Shown in pieces: positions 16,315 to 25,068 of a DNA stretch of 64,000 nt. A program made the position numbers and the translations under genes. Location of the stretch: positions 3,968,001 to 4,032,000 of the forward strand of contig NZ_CP063849.1 in NCBI RefSeq assembly GCF_015277775.1, written 5' to 3'. Source of the stretch: Paludibaculum fermentans. Its GTDB lineage: Bacteria; Acidobacteriota; Terriglobia; Bryobacterales; Bryobacteraceae. The notes beneath the pieces were generated by a model that was not told the origin of the DNA, searched no databases, and saw nothing but the letters and a program-made list of their open reading frames with translations. Numbering within the stretch: position 1 is the stretch's first letter; every line of letters begins with the position of its first letter.

Positions 16315-18108
16315 CTACTTGCGGGCGGCACTCCGGGCATTGATGCCGCGGATGAAGTTGACCAGGTCGCCAACTTCGTTCTGGGACAGACCGTAATCGA
16401 TCCACGACGGCATGGCGGAGCCTTGCACGCCGTAGAGAATGGACTCGAACAACCGGCGGTCGGAGACGCTGTCGACAAAGGCCGTGTTGCGCAGGTTGCG
16501 GGGCCGCGGCAGGATGTCGAGCGAGTTCGGACCCTTGCCGTCGGCCTTGCGGCCGTGGCAACCGGAGCAGCGGCGGACGAAGGTGTCTTCGCCGCGGGCC
16601 ATGGACTCCGCACTGGTAGTGACCGGGTTCTTCTCCGGCACCTTGCGGGCGGTGATTTCCTTGCGCGGCTCCTTGGTATAGGTGGTGAAGACGTACTGGA
16701 GCACGCCCTGGATCTGGGTGTCGTTGAGCACCTGGCCCCAGGAGGGCATGGAGGTGCCGGCGACGCCGTTCTTGATGGAGCTTTGGAGGCGCTCGACGGG
16801 CTTGCTGTTGATGAAACCGGCCTTGGTGAGGTCGCGGGGATAGGGATCGAGGTAGATGGCGATGGGGCCGTGGCCGTCGCCTTTTTCGCCGTGGCAGCGT
16901 TGGCAGAGTTCCTTGAAGGTATCGGCCGGCGTGGGCATCGGCGGAGGAGTCTTCAGGCTGGCCAGGTAGGTGCTCATGGCCTGGAAGTCGGCTGCCGGGA
17001 AGCGGAAGGTCGGCATGATGGAATCGGGGATCTTCGACGGCGGGTTCTTGAAGTGGTCGAGGATCCAGGACTCATTCTTCATGAGGCCTTCGAAGCTGAG
17101 GTCGGGGGCGATGCCGCCGTCGCGCGAGCCGAGCTTGTGGCAGGCGGTGCAAGCGTGGTCGGTGACCAGTTTTTCGCCAGATGAGATCAGCGCGGCGCCC
17201 TGCAGGACCACGGGTTCAGCGGCGCCTTCCGGCGGCCGTTTGGCGTTGAGCGAGGCGCGGTAGCGCTGGAGGGAGGTCTCAGAGAAGTTGACGCCGCGGC
17301 GGCTCTTGAGGAAGATGACCAGCGCCTTGACGTCCGTCTCATTGAGATGGAACTGCGGCATGAACGAGGTGGCGAGGTTGGCGCGCGGTTCGACGATGGA
17401 CTCCCAGAGGTAGTCGATCTTGAACTTCTTGCCGACTTCGGAGAGATCCGGGCCGAGGGTGCCTTCGGAGAGCCCTTCGATGCGGTGGCAGCCATAGCAG
17501 TTGTTGGCGAAGAAGAGTTTGCGTCCGCGGTCGACCAGCGCGGTGCCGGCGAAGTTCTCTTCGGTGTGGCACTGGGCGCAGTTGGACTGCATGTAGTCCT
17601 TGCCCTTCAGCTTGGTGGAGAAGTCCTTGCGCCAATTGGCCTGGACGATGTAGCCGGCGAGGGGATCTGGCCAGTACTCATCCTCGCCGTGGCTGTAGTG
17701 TTCCTGCAGACCGCGGCCCTGGCCGTCGTGGCAGACGGTGCAACCGAAGTCGGCGAACTTGTGGCGGCGTTCCCATTTGCCGTTGACCAGGACATCGCCC
17801 ATGCCGGCGGTGTAGGGGTGGGTGCGCAGCGGCTGGGCATGATCCTTAAAGCGGGGATCGTCCATCGCCAGGTGGCAGGTGATGCAGCGATCGACGCGGT
17901 TGTCACCAAACTTGGTGACGAGGGACTGCTCGATGCGGGGTGAACGCGCGGTGAGAGCGGCCTTCTCGGCGTCGGTCTTGGAGAGGGCGCGCGCCTGGTC
18001 AAAGTAAGCGGTCTGGTAGTTCTCCCACTTGTGGAAGAACTGCTGGTAGAAGACGAGCCCGTGGACGATGAGGACCACGAAACTGGCGATAGCAAGTGCG
18101 AGTCTCAT
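16315..18108 (-). CDS. Membrane-anchored heptaheme cytochrome c
   Basis: The protein has 597 residues with an N-terminal hydrophobic anchor (4-22). Seven CxxCH heme sites are present: C75-H79, C123-H127, C177-H181, C204-H208, C320-H324, C402-H406 and C514-H518. The first three lie in a multiheme region; the last four resemble class I monoheme modules in series, each with a plausible downstream Met (MPQF, MPTF, MPSW, MPSW). It sits between the Rieske/cytochrome b genes and ccoN, where a cytochrome c1 and CcoP would be expected. I infer that it serves as the electron conduit from the quinol-oxidising complex to the cbb3 core. Confidence 0.9.
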   Translation of the reverse strand: MRLALAIASFVVLIVHGLVFYQQFFHKWENYQTAYFDQARALSKTDAEKAALTARSPRIEQSLVTKFGDNRVDRCITCHLAMDDPRFKDHAQPLRTHPYTAGMGDVLVNGKWERRHKFADFGCTVCHDGQGRGLQEHYSHGEDEYWPDPLAGYIVQANWRKDFSTKLKGKDYMQSNCAQCHTEENFAGTALVDRGRKLFFANNCYGCHRIEGLSEGTLGPDLSEVGKKFKIDYLWESIVEPRANLATSFMPQFHLNETDVKALVIFLKSRRGVNFSETSLQRYRASLNAKRPPEGAAEPVVLQGAALISSGEKLVTDHACTACHKLGSRDGGIAPDLSFEGLMKNESWILDHFKNPPSKIPDSIMPTFRFPAADFQAMSTYLASLKTPPPMPTPADTFKELCQRCHGEKGDGHGPIAIYLDPYPRDLTKAGFINSKPVERLQSSIKNGVAGTSMPSWGQVLNDTQIQGVLQYVFTTYTKEPRKEITARKVPEKNPVTTSAESMARGEDTFVRRCSGCHGRKADGKGPNSLDILPRPRNLRNTAFVDSVSDRRLFESILYGVQGSAMPSWIDYGLSQNEVGDLVNFIRGINARSAARK

Positions 18109-18117
18109 GATTTCACC

Positions 18118-19389
18118 TCATTTCCAAGGGGAGACGAACTCCCAGTTGGGCCCCCGGAAGAAGGTCCCGATGATGACGAACACTACGTTGACGATCAGGA
18201 AAGTCATGAAGATCGTATTGGCGAGCAGGCGCTCGCGGGCGAACCACTTGCCGACGCCGGCAGTGCGGCGGTCGAGATAGGGGGTTCCCAATAAGAGCAG
18301 GACGAAGATGGTGGGGATGCCGACGCCGCCCCAGAAGGCGGAGTAGCTGACCATCTCCTGCAGGCCCAGGAAGTACCACGGTGCCTTGGCCGGATTCGGC
18401 GGATGCATGACGTTGACGGGCTCTTCCAGTGGTGCGTTGAACATCATGGAGAGCGTGAGGATGGCGGCGAGGGTCAGGATGAACACGAACAGCTCTGCGA
18501 TGAGCAGGTTGGGCCAGGCGAAGACCGAGTTGTCGGGGGTGTTGCCGATCTTGGTGAAGGGTCCGCGAACGAAGCCCTGCAGGCCATAGGTCTTGTTCTT
18601 GGAGAGCTCGACGGCTTTGACGCTGACGGCGACGGGCGTGGCGGTCTCTTCGGGGCGGGACAGGCCGCCGTCCTTGCGGATGCGCCAGAAGTGGATGGCG
18701 ACGAGCAGGGTAACGATGACCGGCAGGACCGCTACGTGGAGGACATAGAAGCGAAGGAGCGCCTCCTGGCCAACAGTGGCGTCACCGAGCATCAGGAACT
18801 GGATGTCCTTGCCGACGACGGGAGCGTACGCGGCGATGGAGGTGCCGACCGTGATCGCCCAGAAGGCAAGCTGATCCCAGGGCAGCAGGTAGCCGGTGAA
18901 GCTGGAGAAGAGGGTGAGTAGAAAGAGCAGGACGCCGATGACCCAGTTGAACTCGCGGGGCTTCTTGTAGGAGCCGGTGAAGAAGACACGGCACATGTGG
19001 AGGACAACGACGCCGACCATTCCATGAGCGGACCAGCGGTGCATGTTACGCAGGAAGATGCCGAAGGCGACTGTGCCGCGCAGGTCCAGCATGCGGTCGT
19101 AGGCCTGCGTGGTGGACGGCACGTAGTAGAACATCAACAGGACGCCGGTGACGACCAGGATGAGGAACAGGAAGAAGGACATGAGGCCCAGGCCCATGGT
19201 GTAGATGGGCCGGAGCGTGTTCTTGTTCACCTTCACAGGGTGGATGTGAAGGAAGAAGTTGGTGAAGCTGGTGGAAGAGCGCTGCAGATCGTCTGTAGGA
19301 AGCGGGTTGCGAAACAGCGAGTGCCAGACGTTAGCCGGCAGTTCCCGCATGTTCGTCCACAGCGAAGGGGGTTTGACTGCCTGGCTCAT
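18118..19389 (-). CDS. petB: Cytochrome b of a quinol-cytochrome c reductase
   Basis: The protein has 423 residues, combining the four-helix heme domain and the C-terminal (subunit IV-like) helices. Heme ligand pairs are H117/H131 (13 residues between) and H218/H233 (14 residues between, the b6f-type spacing). The quinol-site PEWY motif is replaced by APWY in [11 protein letters not shown], a variant found in cytochromes b outside the mitochondrial type. Its start overlaps the Rieske stop by four bases. With the Rieske protein and the heptaheme cytochrome downstream it forms a bc-type complex in the inner membrane. Confidence 0.93.
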   Translation of the reverse strand: MSQAVKPPSLWTNMRELPANVWHSLFRNPLPTDDLQRSSTSFTNFFLHIHPVKVNKNTLRPIYTMGLGLMSFFLFLILVVTGVLLMFYYVPSTTQAYDRMLDLRGTVAFGIFLRNMHRWSAHGMVGVVVLHMCRVFFTGSYKKPREFNWVIGVLLFLLTLFSSFTGYLLPWDQLAFWAITVGTSIAAYAPVVGKDIQFLMLGDATVGQEALLRFYVLHVAVLPVIVTLLVAIHFWRIRKDGGLSRPEETATPVAVSVKAVELSKNKTYGLQGFVRGPFTKIGNTPDNSVFAWPNLLIAELFVFILTLAAILTLSMMFNAPLEEPVNVMHPPNPAKAPWYFLGLQEMVSYSAFWGGVGIPTIFVLLLLGTPYLDRRTAGVGKWFARERLLANTIFMTFLIVNVVFVIIGTFFRGPNWEFVSPWK

Positions 19390-19886
19390 ACGTTCAGGTA
19401 GCTCCCGGGCTCGACCTCAGTGTCCTTGTCGATCTCGATTTCGCCGTTGGGGGCAAGGCTCACCTTGTACCAGGGGAGGGCCTTGGGGGCGGGACCGCCT
19501 GTGACGTTGCCATCCTGGTCGTAACGCGACCCGTGGCAGGGGCAGGCGAAGCCTGTGTCGGCGACGCTGACGATGCAGCCGAGGTGGGTGCAGGTGGTGG
19601 AAATGGCGGCGACCTTGTCGCCTTCCCGCACGACGCACACACGGCGGGTATCGAGGGCCATGCGTGTACCGGAGGGGAACTCCTCCGGCTTGCCGATGTT
19701 GAACCGTTGGGGCTGCCCGTAGGTGGCGCGCGGTTTGATGAACACGAGATTCGAAAACGCGCTCAGGATCGCCGAGCCAAACAGTCCAAAACCACTGAAC
19801 CAGGCAAGCATGCGGCGCCGGTTCACACCCGGCTCGCCGGCCGCATCCTTGTTATGAGCGAATTTGGGATTTCCCGCCATCTTCAT
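19386..19886 (-). CDS. petA: Rieske 2Fe-2S protein of the bc-type complex
   Basis: The protein has 166 residues. A twin-arginine leader and anchor ([17 protein letters not shown], about 21-45) is followed by a Rieske domain whose cluster ligands are in CTHLGC and CPCHGS; the two extra Cys would form the stabilising disulfide. It shuttles electrons from quinol to the cytochrome c partner on the periplasmic side. The start overlaps the end of the CcoS-like gene by about 35 bases; MAGN two codons later is an alternative start. Confidence 0.95.
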   Translation of the reverse strand: MKMAGNPKFAHNKDAAGEPGVNRRRMLAWFSGFGLFGSAILSAFSNLVFIKPRATYGQPQRFNIGKPEEFPSGTRMALDTRRVCVVREGDKVAAISTTCTHLGCIVSVADTGFACPCHGSRYDQDGNVTGGPAPKALPWYKVSLAPNGEIEIDKDTEVEPGSYLNV

Positions 19887-20055
19887 CCGACTCCTTGGGT
19901 TGATCTACCAGTTCTTGAATGTCCGACCAGAAGACCTGATACTTGGCGTCTTCGAGGTCACGAAAATAGTCGCGTTTCACGGCAAAGACAAAGACACACG
20001 CGGCGCCCAGGCCCATGAAGAGGCTGGCGGCGAGGGCGACCCAGGTCAGCTCCAC
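19852..20055 (-). CDS. ccoS: CcoS-like cbb3 oxidase maturation protein
   Basis: The protein has 67 residues: one N-terminal helix (about 4-25) followed by [22 protein letters not shown], matching the CcoS pattern of a helix, then an aromatic residue plus D-L-E/D, then a Y-x-x-F core and acidic tail. CcoS is needed for heme and copper insertion into cbb3 oxidase in Rhodobacter. It overlaps the regulator gene upstream by 10 bases and the Rieske gene downstream. Finding it at the front of the operon rather than after ccoI is unusual. Confidence 0.75.
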   Translation of the reverse strand: MELTWVALAASLFMGLGAACVFVFAVKRDYFRDLEDAKYQVFWSDIQELVDQPKESDEDGGKSQIRS

Positions 20056-20489
20056 TTGGGTACCCCGCAGATTGGGCCAGTGGCCGGGGTCCGGGCGGCG
20101 AGGGCAGCAATTGTGTGAGCGCGGAGGACGGCGGTCAGGGCGTCCTGGGCCTCCTGCCAGACCAAATGGACGCTACACCAGTCGCTGCGCCCGCAGAATC
20201 CTTCGGGGCCAATGCAGACGTTGAGTTGGAGGGGGCCTTCCAGGGCTTCGACGACGTCGAGGAGCGTGATGGACTCGGCCGGCTTGGCCAGGGTGTAGCC
20301 TCCGGAGACTCCGCGATGCGAGAGAGTGAGCCCGGCGCGTGTGAGGGCCTGGAGGACTTTGCTGAGGAAGGCTTCGGGGGCATCGCCGAAGTTCGCGAAC
20401 TCAGTGAGGGTGACGCGTCCGCCAACGGGAACGGAGGCCAGGTGGAGCATCACCCGGACTGCGTAATCGGCTGCGCGCGTCAACTGCAT
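20046..20489 (-). CDS. Rrf2-family iron-sulfur transcriptional regulator (IscR/NsrR/RsrR-like)
   Basis: The protein has 147 residues. An N-terminal winged helix-turn-helix (MQLTRAADYAVRVMLHLA, with the SKVLQALTRAGL recognition region and the SHRGVSGGY wing) is followed by three conserved cysteines C92, C99, C105 and H108; C-x5-C-x2-H resembles the IscR cluster-binding arrangement. It therefore probably senses cluster state, NO or redox. It is the first gene of the respiratory operon and overlaps the next gene by 10 bases, so the sensor controls its own level with the oxidase. Which signal it reads cannot be told from sequence. Confidence 0.9.
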   Translation of the reverse strand: MQLTRAADYAVRVMLHLASVPVGGRVTLTEFANFGDAPEAFLSKVLQALTRAGLTLSHRGVSGGYTLAKPAESITLLDVVEALEGPLQLNVCIGPEGFCGRSDWCSVHLVWQEAQDALTAVLRAHTIAALAARTPATGPICGVPKWS

Positions 20490-20506
20490 TGGCAGAACCT
20501 TGATAA

Positions 20507-20535
20507 ATTAGAGTCTTTTTCTCCGGTATTGTCAA
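20507..20535 (-). promoter_or_regulatory. Sigma-70 promoter of the respiratory operon
   Basis: On the minus strand a consensus TTGACA (20535-20530) is followed after 17 bases by TCTAAT (20512-20507). The expected start is near 20500, about 11 bases before the ATG at 20489, leaving a very short leader with AAGG in it. A cluster-sensing Rrf2 protein could easily occlude this element. Confidence 0.7.
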
Positions 20536-20557
20536 TAGAGTTTTTGAGACCTTGTTT

Positions 20558-20629
20558 ACTTAAATATTGACGAGAAGATACAGAAAGATTCGGGACAGAT
20601 CGACATGACTAAAGACACTTAAATTTGAC
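20558..20629. promoter_or_regulatory. Imperfect direct repeats upstream of the Rrf2 promoter
   Basis: ACTTAAATATTGAC (20558-20571) and ACTTAAATTTGAC (20617-20629) differ by one inserted base and lie 23 to 95 bases upstream of the -35 element in a strongly AT-rich stretch. They are candidate activator or regulator sites for the respiratory operon. The rest of the 20490-20715 interval holds no other feature I can identify. Confidence 0.35.
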
Positions 20630-20715
20630 TTTTTGGTTTGGTTTATCGGGCGGTCGATTTGGCAGGTGCGGGCCTTCGGGAACGCCAGGGGAGGCCGTTT
20701 GGATAGCTTGAGGAC

Positions 20716-21096
20716 TCAGCTTTGGGCTATGTCGGCCCGGTAGATGCAGCCGATGCCTATCGCGTAGGCCAGGAGGTCGAGGAAGCTGAACTGGGTACCA
20801 AGGAGACGGGCCACGATTCGCACCAGACCGTGTTCGCTGGTGAGGAGTTGGGCGGGGATCCGGGTGAGTTGGAAGAGTTCGATGGCAGTCATGGCCGCCA
20901 TGGCGTAGATCGCGGTGGTCGAGGGCTTCCAGAATGGCCGGAGGAGGACGTAAAACATGGCGGCATAGAGGGCGTCGCCAAGATACTTATCGATCAGGAC
21001 GAAGCCTGTCTGATGCAGGCGGGAGAGGATTCCGGCCGCAATAATGGCGCAGAGGGTGAGGGCCCAGACGGCTCGGGGCGACGGGCGAAGGGACAT
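20716..21096 (-). CDS. DUF2809-family membrane protein
   Basis: The protein has 126 residues with four predicted helices, beginning MSLRPSPRAVWALTLCAI. The DKYLGDALYAAMFYVLL and FSFLDLLAYAIGI segments match DUF2809, small integral membrane proteins of unknown function. It is transcribed divergently from the esterase gene, with 89 bases between the start codons, and is not part of the respiratory operon. Confidence 0.75.
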   Translation of the reverse strand: MSLRPSPRAVWALTLCAIIAAGILSRLHQTGFVLIDKYLGDALYAAMFYVLLRPFWKPSTTAIYAMAAMTAIELFQLTRIPAQLLTSEHGLVRIVARLLGTQFSFLDLLAYAIGIGCIYRADIAQS

Positions 21097-21185
21097 GTGG
21101 GTAGTTTACGGTGCCGGGGCCGGCCGGCGTGGATTGGGCAAGGAACACAGGGAGGGCCGACCGCGATATTGTGTTAGGTCTAGAC

Positions 21186-22487
21186 ATGCTTCGACTTGCA
21201 CTTCTCTCCCTACTTGCCTTCTCCCTTGCCGCCCAGGATCGGGTCGGCACGATTCAGGTTCGCGTCGCCACCGACCATACGGACTGGCGCTATGAACCCG
21301 GCAAGCCCGTGAAGTTCCAGATCACGGCTGTGCAGGATGGCCATTCGCTCAGCGGAGTAAAGGTGACTTACCGCATCGGCCCGGAGATGATGCCGCCGAA
21401 GATCGACCAGACGGCGACGATCACAGCCGAGAGCCTGACGGTGGAGGGCGGGACGATGAACGAACCCGGCTTTCTGCGGTGCATCGCCACGGTGGAGAAG
21501 AACGGGAAGACTTACCGGGGCTTGGCGACCGCTGCTTTCCAGCCGGAATCGATCAAGCCTACGCAGAAGGATCCGGCCGATTTCGATGAGTTCTGGGCGG
21601 CAGGCAAGGCCGCGCTGGCCAAGTTGCCGATCGATGCCAGGATCACGCCTCTGCCCGAGTATGGCAATGCGCAGGCCGACTGCTATCAGGTGAATCTGCA
21701 AAACGTGGGGATGGGGAACGCCCCGTCACGGTTCTATGGAGTGCTGTGCGAGCCCAAGGCTCCGGGCAAGTATCCGGCGCTGCTGAGTGTGCCGGGCGCC
21801 GGTGTCCGGCCTTATCGCGGCATGGCGGAGATGGCGGCTCGCGGCGTGATCACGCTGCAGGTGGGGATCCACGGGATTCCGGTGACGATGGACCAGCCGG
21901 TGTACGACTCGCTGGGCTCCGGGGCGCTGGCGAACTACAGCGTGTTTGGGCTCGACAACCGGGACCGGTATTACTTCCGGCGTGTGTATCTCGGATGTGT
22001 CCGCGCCAATGATTACCTGACCAGCCTTCCGAAGTGGGATGGCGAGCACCTGGTGGTGACGGGCGGCAGCCAGGGTGGAGCGTTGTCGATTGTGACAGCG
22101 GCGCTGGATCCGCGGGTCAAGGGCTTGGCTGCGTACTACCCGGCGCTCTCGGATGTCACCGGGTACCTGCAGAACCGGGCTGGCGGATGGCCGCACATGT
22201 TCCGCGCTACCGAAGGTCCGGCCGCTCACCGGTCGCAGGACAAGATCGAGACTTCGCGCTACTACGATGTCGTCAACTTCGCGCGGCGGGTGAAGGTGCC
22301 CGGGCTGTACTCCTGGGGCTTCAATGATGAGACGTGCCCCCCGACGTCGATGTATTCCGCGTATAACGTGATTCCCGGGCAGAAGAAGCTGATGCTGGCG
22401 CTGGAGACGGGGCATAACAATGTGCCGGAGCAGGTGGCCGAGGTGCAGGTGTGGTTGCTGGCGTTTCTGCACGCGGCGGGACAGTAA
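21186..22487 (+). CDS. Secreted acetylxylan-esterase-like hydrolase (AXE1 family)
   Basis: The protein has 433 residues from the ATG at 21186, chosen because a signal peptide follows (MLRLALLSLLAFSLAAQ); an upstream in-frame ATG at 21111 would add 25 residues before it. An N-terminal beta-sandwich (about 20-130) precedes the alpha/beta hydrolase domain. The triad is visible as S295 (GGSQGG), D381 (NDETCPPT) and H410 (ETGHNN), the cephalosporin-C deacetylase/acetylxylan esterase arrangement. It should remove acetyl groups from plant polysaccharides or oligosaccharides outside the cytoplasm. TATTGT at 21167-21172 could be a -10 giving a very short leader. Confidence 0.87.
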   Translation: MLRLALLSLLAFSLAAQDRVGTIQVRVATDHTDWRYEPGKPVKFQITAVQDGHSLSGVKVTYRIGPEMMPPKIDQTATITAESLTVEGGTMNEPGFLRCIATVEKNGKTYRGLATAAFQPESIKPTQKDPADFDEFWAAGKAALAKLPIDARITPLPEYGNAQADCYQVNLQNVGMGNAPSRFYGVLCEPKAPGKYPALLSVPGAGVRPYRGMAEMAARGVITLQVGIHGIPVTMDQPVYDSLGSGALANYSVFGLDNRDRYYFRRVYLGCVRANDYLTSLPKWDGEHLVVTGGSQGGALSIVTAALDPRVKGLAAYYPALSDVTGYLQNRAGGWPHMFRATEGPAAHRSQDKIETSRYYDVVNFARRVKVPGLYSWGFNDETCPPTSMYSAYNVIPGQKKLMLALETGHNNVPEQVAEVQVWLLAFLHAAGQ

Positions 22488-22519
22488 AGAGAAGCGCCCT
22501 GCTTTGCGCGGGGCGTCGC

Positions 22520-23386
22520 TTATCGTACGGCCGTGTGTTCGATGATGGCGTCGAGAATGACCGGCCAATCCTGAGGGTGCAGTTCGTGCCCCGACCCCTG
22601 CAGGGTGAGCAAGCGACTATTTCGCAATGCGGAATTGAGAGCCAGCCCATGCGCATAGGGGAGCACCGGATCCTCCGTGCCATGGATGATCAGCACCGGC
22701 GCCTGGATTTCTTCCAGGCGGCCGAGCCAGGCTGTCGCCTCATTGAGCCCTGCGTGATTGAAGGCCGAGAGCGGATTGGCGGTCCGATCCCAGTCTTCCT
22801 CGGCCAAGCTGCGAATGAACGCCTCATCAAACTGGTGGGCGGACCCGTTGAGCAGCCGCCAAGCGCCGACCTGATACTCCAGGACGGCCTGACGGTCGGT
22901 CCAGTCGAGTTCCGCAGAGCGGCTGTGATAGGCCAGTATCCGTGGATCCATTGTTGGCATGGCGGGATCGGCCGGCGCCAGGCGCTCAGAAGCGACGAGC
23001 GTCATGGATTGGACTCGGCCCGGCGCTTTGAGCGCAGCCAACTGGCTCAAATACCCCCCTAGGGACATGCCGACGAAGTGGGCACAAGGGATCCTGTAAG
23101 CATCGAGCACGGAAAGCGCGTCGTCGGCGAGGGTTTCGGTCGAGTAAGTGGCTCCGCCGGGTCCATAGCTGGTGGAGCGGCCCGTGTCGCGGTGATCGTA
23201 GCGGATCACGAAGCGGCCTCGACTGGCCAACTCCGTGCAGAAGGCGCGAGGCCACCACACACCGGAAGCCATCGCCCCCATGATGAGGAGGACAGGTGGC
23301 GCGGAACGATCGCCCACGCTTTCGGTAAACAGCGTGGCATCGCCGGCGGCGGCAAGACTGCTATTTATCGTCGGCTTCGAATTCAC
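22520..23386 (-). CDS. Alpha/beta hydrolase, RdmC/methyl-esterase-like
   Basis: The protein has 288 residues, starting at GTG 23386 with GAGGGGAG upstream. The fold is a classical alpha/beta hydrolase: oxyanion region [22 protein letters not shown], nucleophile elbow GMSLGG, acid in [11 protein letters not shown] and catalytic His in GSGHELH. No signal peptide is present. Relatives include aclacinomycin methylesterase RdmC and many carboxylesterases of unknown substrate. It is convergent with the acetylxylan-esterase-like gene, with a 32-base gap. Confidence 0.85.
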   Translation of the reverse strand: MNSKPTINSSLAAAGDATLFTESVGDRSAPPVLLIMGAMASGVWWPRAFCTELASRGRFVIRYDHRDTGRSTSYGPGGATYSTETLADDALSVLDAYRIPCAHFVGMSLGGYLSQLAALKAPGRVQSMTLVASERLAPADPAMPTMDPRILAYHSRSAELDWTDRQAVLEYQVGAWRLLNGSAHQFDEAFIRSLAEEDWDRTANPLSAFNHAGLNEATAWLGRLEEIQAPVLIIHGTEDPVLPYAHGLALNSALRNSRLLTLQGSGHELHPQDWPVILDAIIEHTAVR

Positions 23387-23446
23387 GAGTCAGGAGTCTC
23401 CCCTCTCAGCAAGAATGCACAGGCCCGGCACGGGGCGCATGCCCAG

Positions 23447-23953
23447 CTAGTTGCTACTGCGCTTGCGCCTCCACACGTCCCAAGTGAGCGGGCCGGCCAC
23501 GTCGTCGGAGATTGGACGTCCGGCGAGCTTGAGGGCCAGCTTGATCTGGCCGTGGTGGTAGGACTCGTGGAAGATCAGGAGTTGCAGGAGGAGGATCGGG
23601 TGGTCGTAGTGAAGGTCCAGGGGACGGCTGGACTCTACCCTGCCCCGGACGGCATCACGAACTCGCTGTGCGCTCTCCACCAGCATTTGCGCAATGCGGT
23701 TGGGGTCGGGCTCAGGGAGCCACTCCTGGGTTGGCACCTGGCCCGCGCACTCGGGAGCTTCTTCGAGAACGGATACCATGCGCTCGTGGTGGAGGTGGGT
23801 GAACATCTCGGAGACCGTGTGGCTGCCGGGCATGGCGCGAGCGTCCAGACCACCCGGCGGGACGGCTCGGAGGAGGTTCAGCAGAATCGTGTTGTTGCGG
23901 TCCCAGGAGTCGAGCAGGGCGTCCAGCAGGTGGTGATCTGGTGCTTCCGGCAT
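23447..23953 (-). CDS. DinB-family metal-binding protein
   Basis: The protein has 168 residues predicted to form the four-helix DinB/YfiT-like bundle. The metal-binding histidines are visible in THLHHERM (near residue 52) and HESYHHGQI (near residue 129), the usual first and last ligand pairs. Members act as thiol- or metal-dependent transferases, or have no known function. TAGGAG precedes the ATG. It is divergent from the CBM9-like gene. Confidence 0.82.
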   Translation of the reverse strand: MPEAPDHHLLDALLDSWDRNNTILLNLLRAVPPGGLDARAMPGSHTVSEMFTHLHHERMVSVLEEAPECAGQVPTQEWLPEPDPNRIAQMLVESAQRVRDAVRGRVESSRPLDLHYDHPILLLQLLIFHESYHHGQIKLALKLAGRPISDDVAGPLTWDVWRRKRSSN

Positions 23954-24080
23954 ATCTGCTCCTATTTTGTACTAACCGGTCAAGATTTTCCGAGCCGACG
24001 CCTGATCTGTTTACACATAGGAAGCAGACACCGCGGGTGACGGCCGTACAGGCGTTCGGCCTATAATTCGAGAGCAACCC

Positions 24081-24890
24081 ATGTACCCTTTCGAACCTGC
24101 GCGCTACACCTGCTACCGGGCCAATGGACCTCTCACGATAGACGGCAAGTTGAATGAGCCGTCGTGGCTGGCGGCCCCGAAATCGACGCCGTTTGTGGAT
24201 ATCGTCACTGGGGAGCCGGCGTGGTTTGACACGCGCACGGCGCTGCTGTGGGACGACGAGAATCTCTACTTCGGCTTCTGGGCGGAAGAGAACGACGTCT
24301 GGGGCACGCTCACTGAGCGGGATTCGAAGATCTATGAAGAGAACGACCTCGAGCTGTTCATTGGTGCGAAGGACGCCTACTACGAGTTCGAGATGAACGC
24401 CCTGAACACGGTGTATGAGGTGTTCTGGGTTTGGAAGGATATCTTCCTGCCGGGATCGAAGTACTTCGGGCGGCCGGAGTTCGATCCAGCCACACAGCGG
24501 ACCATGGTGCTGGATGGAGTGGGCGGGCATGTGCACGAGCGCGGTGAGCGGTGGGGGTTCCTGGATTGGGACTACCCGGGCCTGCGGACGGCCGTGCACG
24601 TGGACGGAGTAGTGAACCGTCGCGACAAGACAGACCGGGGTTGGACGGCGGAACTCGCGTTTCCCTGGAAGGGACTGGAGTTGCTGCGCGACGGGCGTTC
24701 GCTGCCTCCGCAGGACGGTGATGTGTGGCGGATCGATTGCAGCCGGTTTGAGAAGATCGGACGAAATGGTGAAGTGCTGGATCCCTGCGCCGGGTGGACG
24801 TGGAATCAGCACGGACATTACGACTCGCACATTCCGGAGGTGTTTCCCTACGTGACGTTCTCGACACAAGTGGTGGGCGAGGGGCGCTAG
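24081..24890 (+). CDS. Carbohydrate-binding CBM9-like protein
   Basis: The protein has 269 residues and no signal peptide. The opening pattern GPLTIDGKLNEPSW, then ALLWDDENLYFGFWAEENDVWG and EENDLELFIGAKD, is the CBM9 (DUF1083) core found in xylanase binding modules and in standalone acidobacterial proteins. Aromatic residues that could stack on sugars are abundant. TATAAT at 24062-24067 lies only 13 bases before the ATG and no Shine-Dalgarno is evident, so the mRNA leader would be about 7 bases. The ligand is unknown. Confidence 0.82.
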   Translation: MYPFEPARYTCYRANGPLTIDGKLNEPSWLAAPKSTPFVDIVTGEPAWFDTRTALLWDDENLYFGFWAEENDVWGTLTERDSKIYEENDLELFIGAKDAYYEFEMNALNTVYEVFWVWKDIFLPGSKYFGRPEFDPATQRTMVLDGVGGHVHERGERWGFLDWDYPGLRTAVHVDGVVNRRDKTDRGWTAELAFPWKGLELLRDGRSLPPQDGDVWRIDCSRFEKIGRNGEVLDPCAGWTWNQHGHYDSHIPEVFPYVTFSTQVVGEGR

Positions 24891-25068
24891 TAGCGGTGGG
24901 CCTCGCGCTTCCCTGCCCTCCTCCCTTAATGGGGCCTCCGCACCGGATCAACTGGCTGTATATGATCTAGGTGGCTGAACGAAGCAACGTGTCCGTCCAG
25001 GCGACGCTGAAGTGGATTCGCGCGGAGCGCCGGCAGCGCGGATGCTTCCTCCAGATCGGAGCAGAACC

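Noticed and set aside
22488-22519. Possible bidirectional terminator between the convergent esterase and hydrolase genes
   Set aside because: The best stem is about 5 bp with an unpaired insertion and no T tract.
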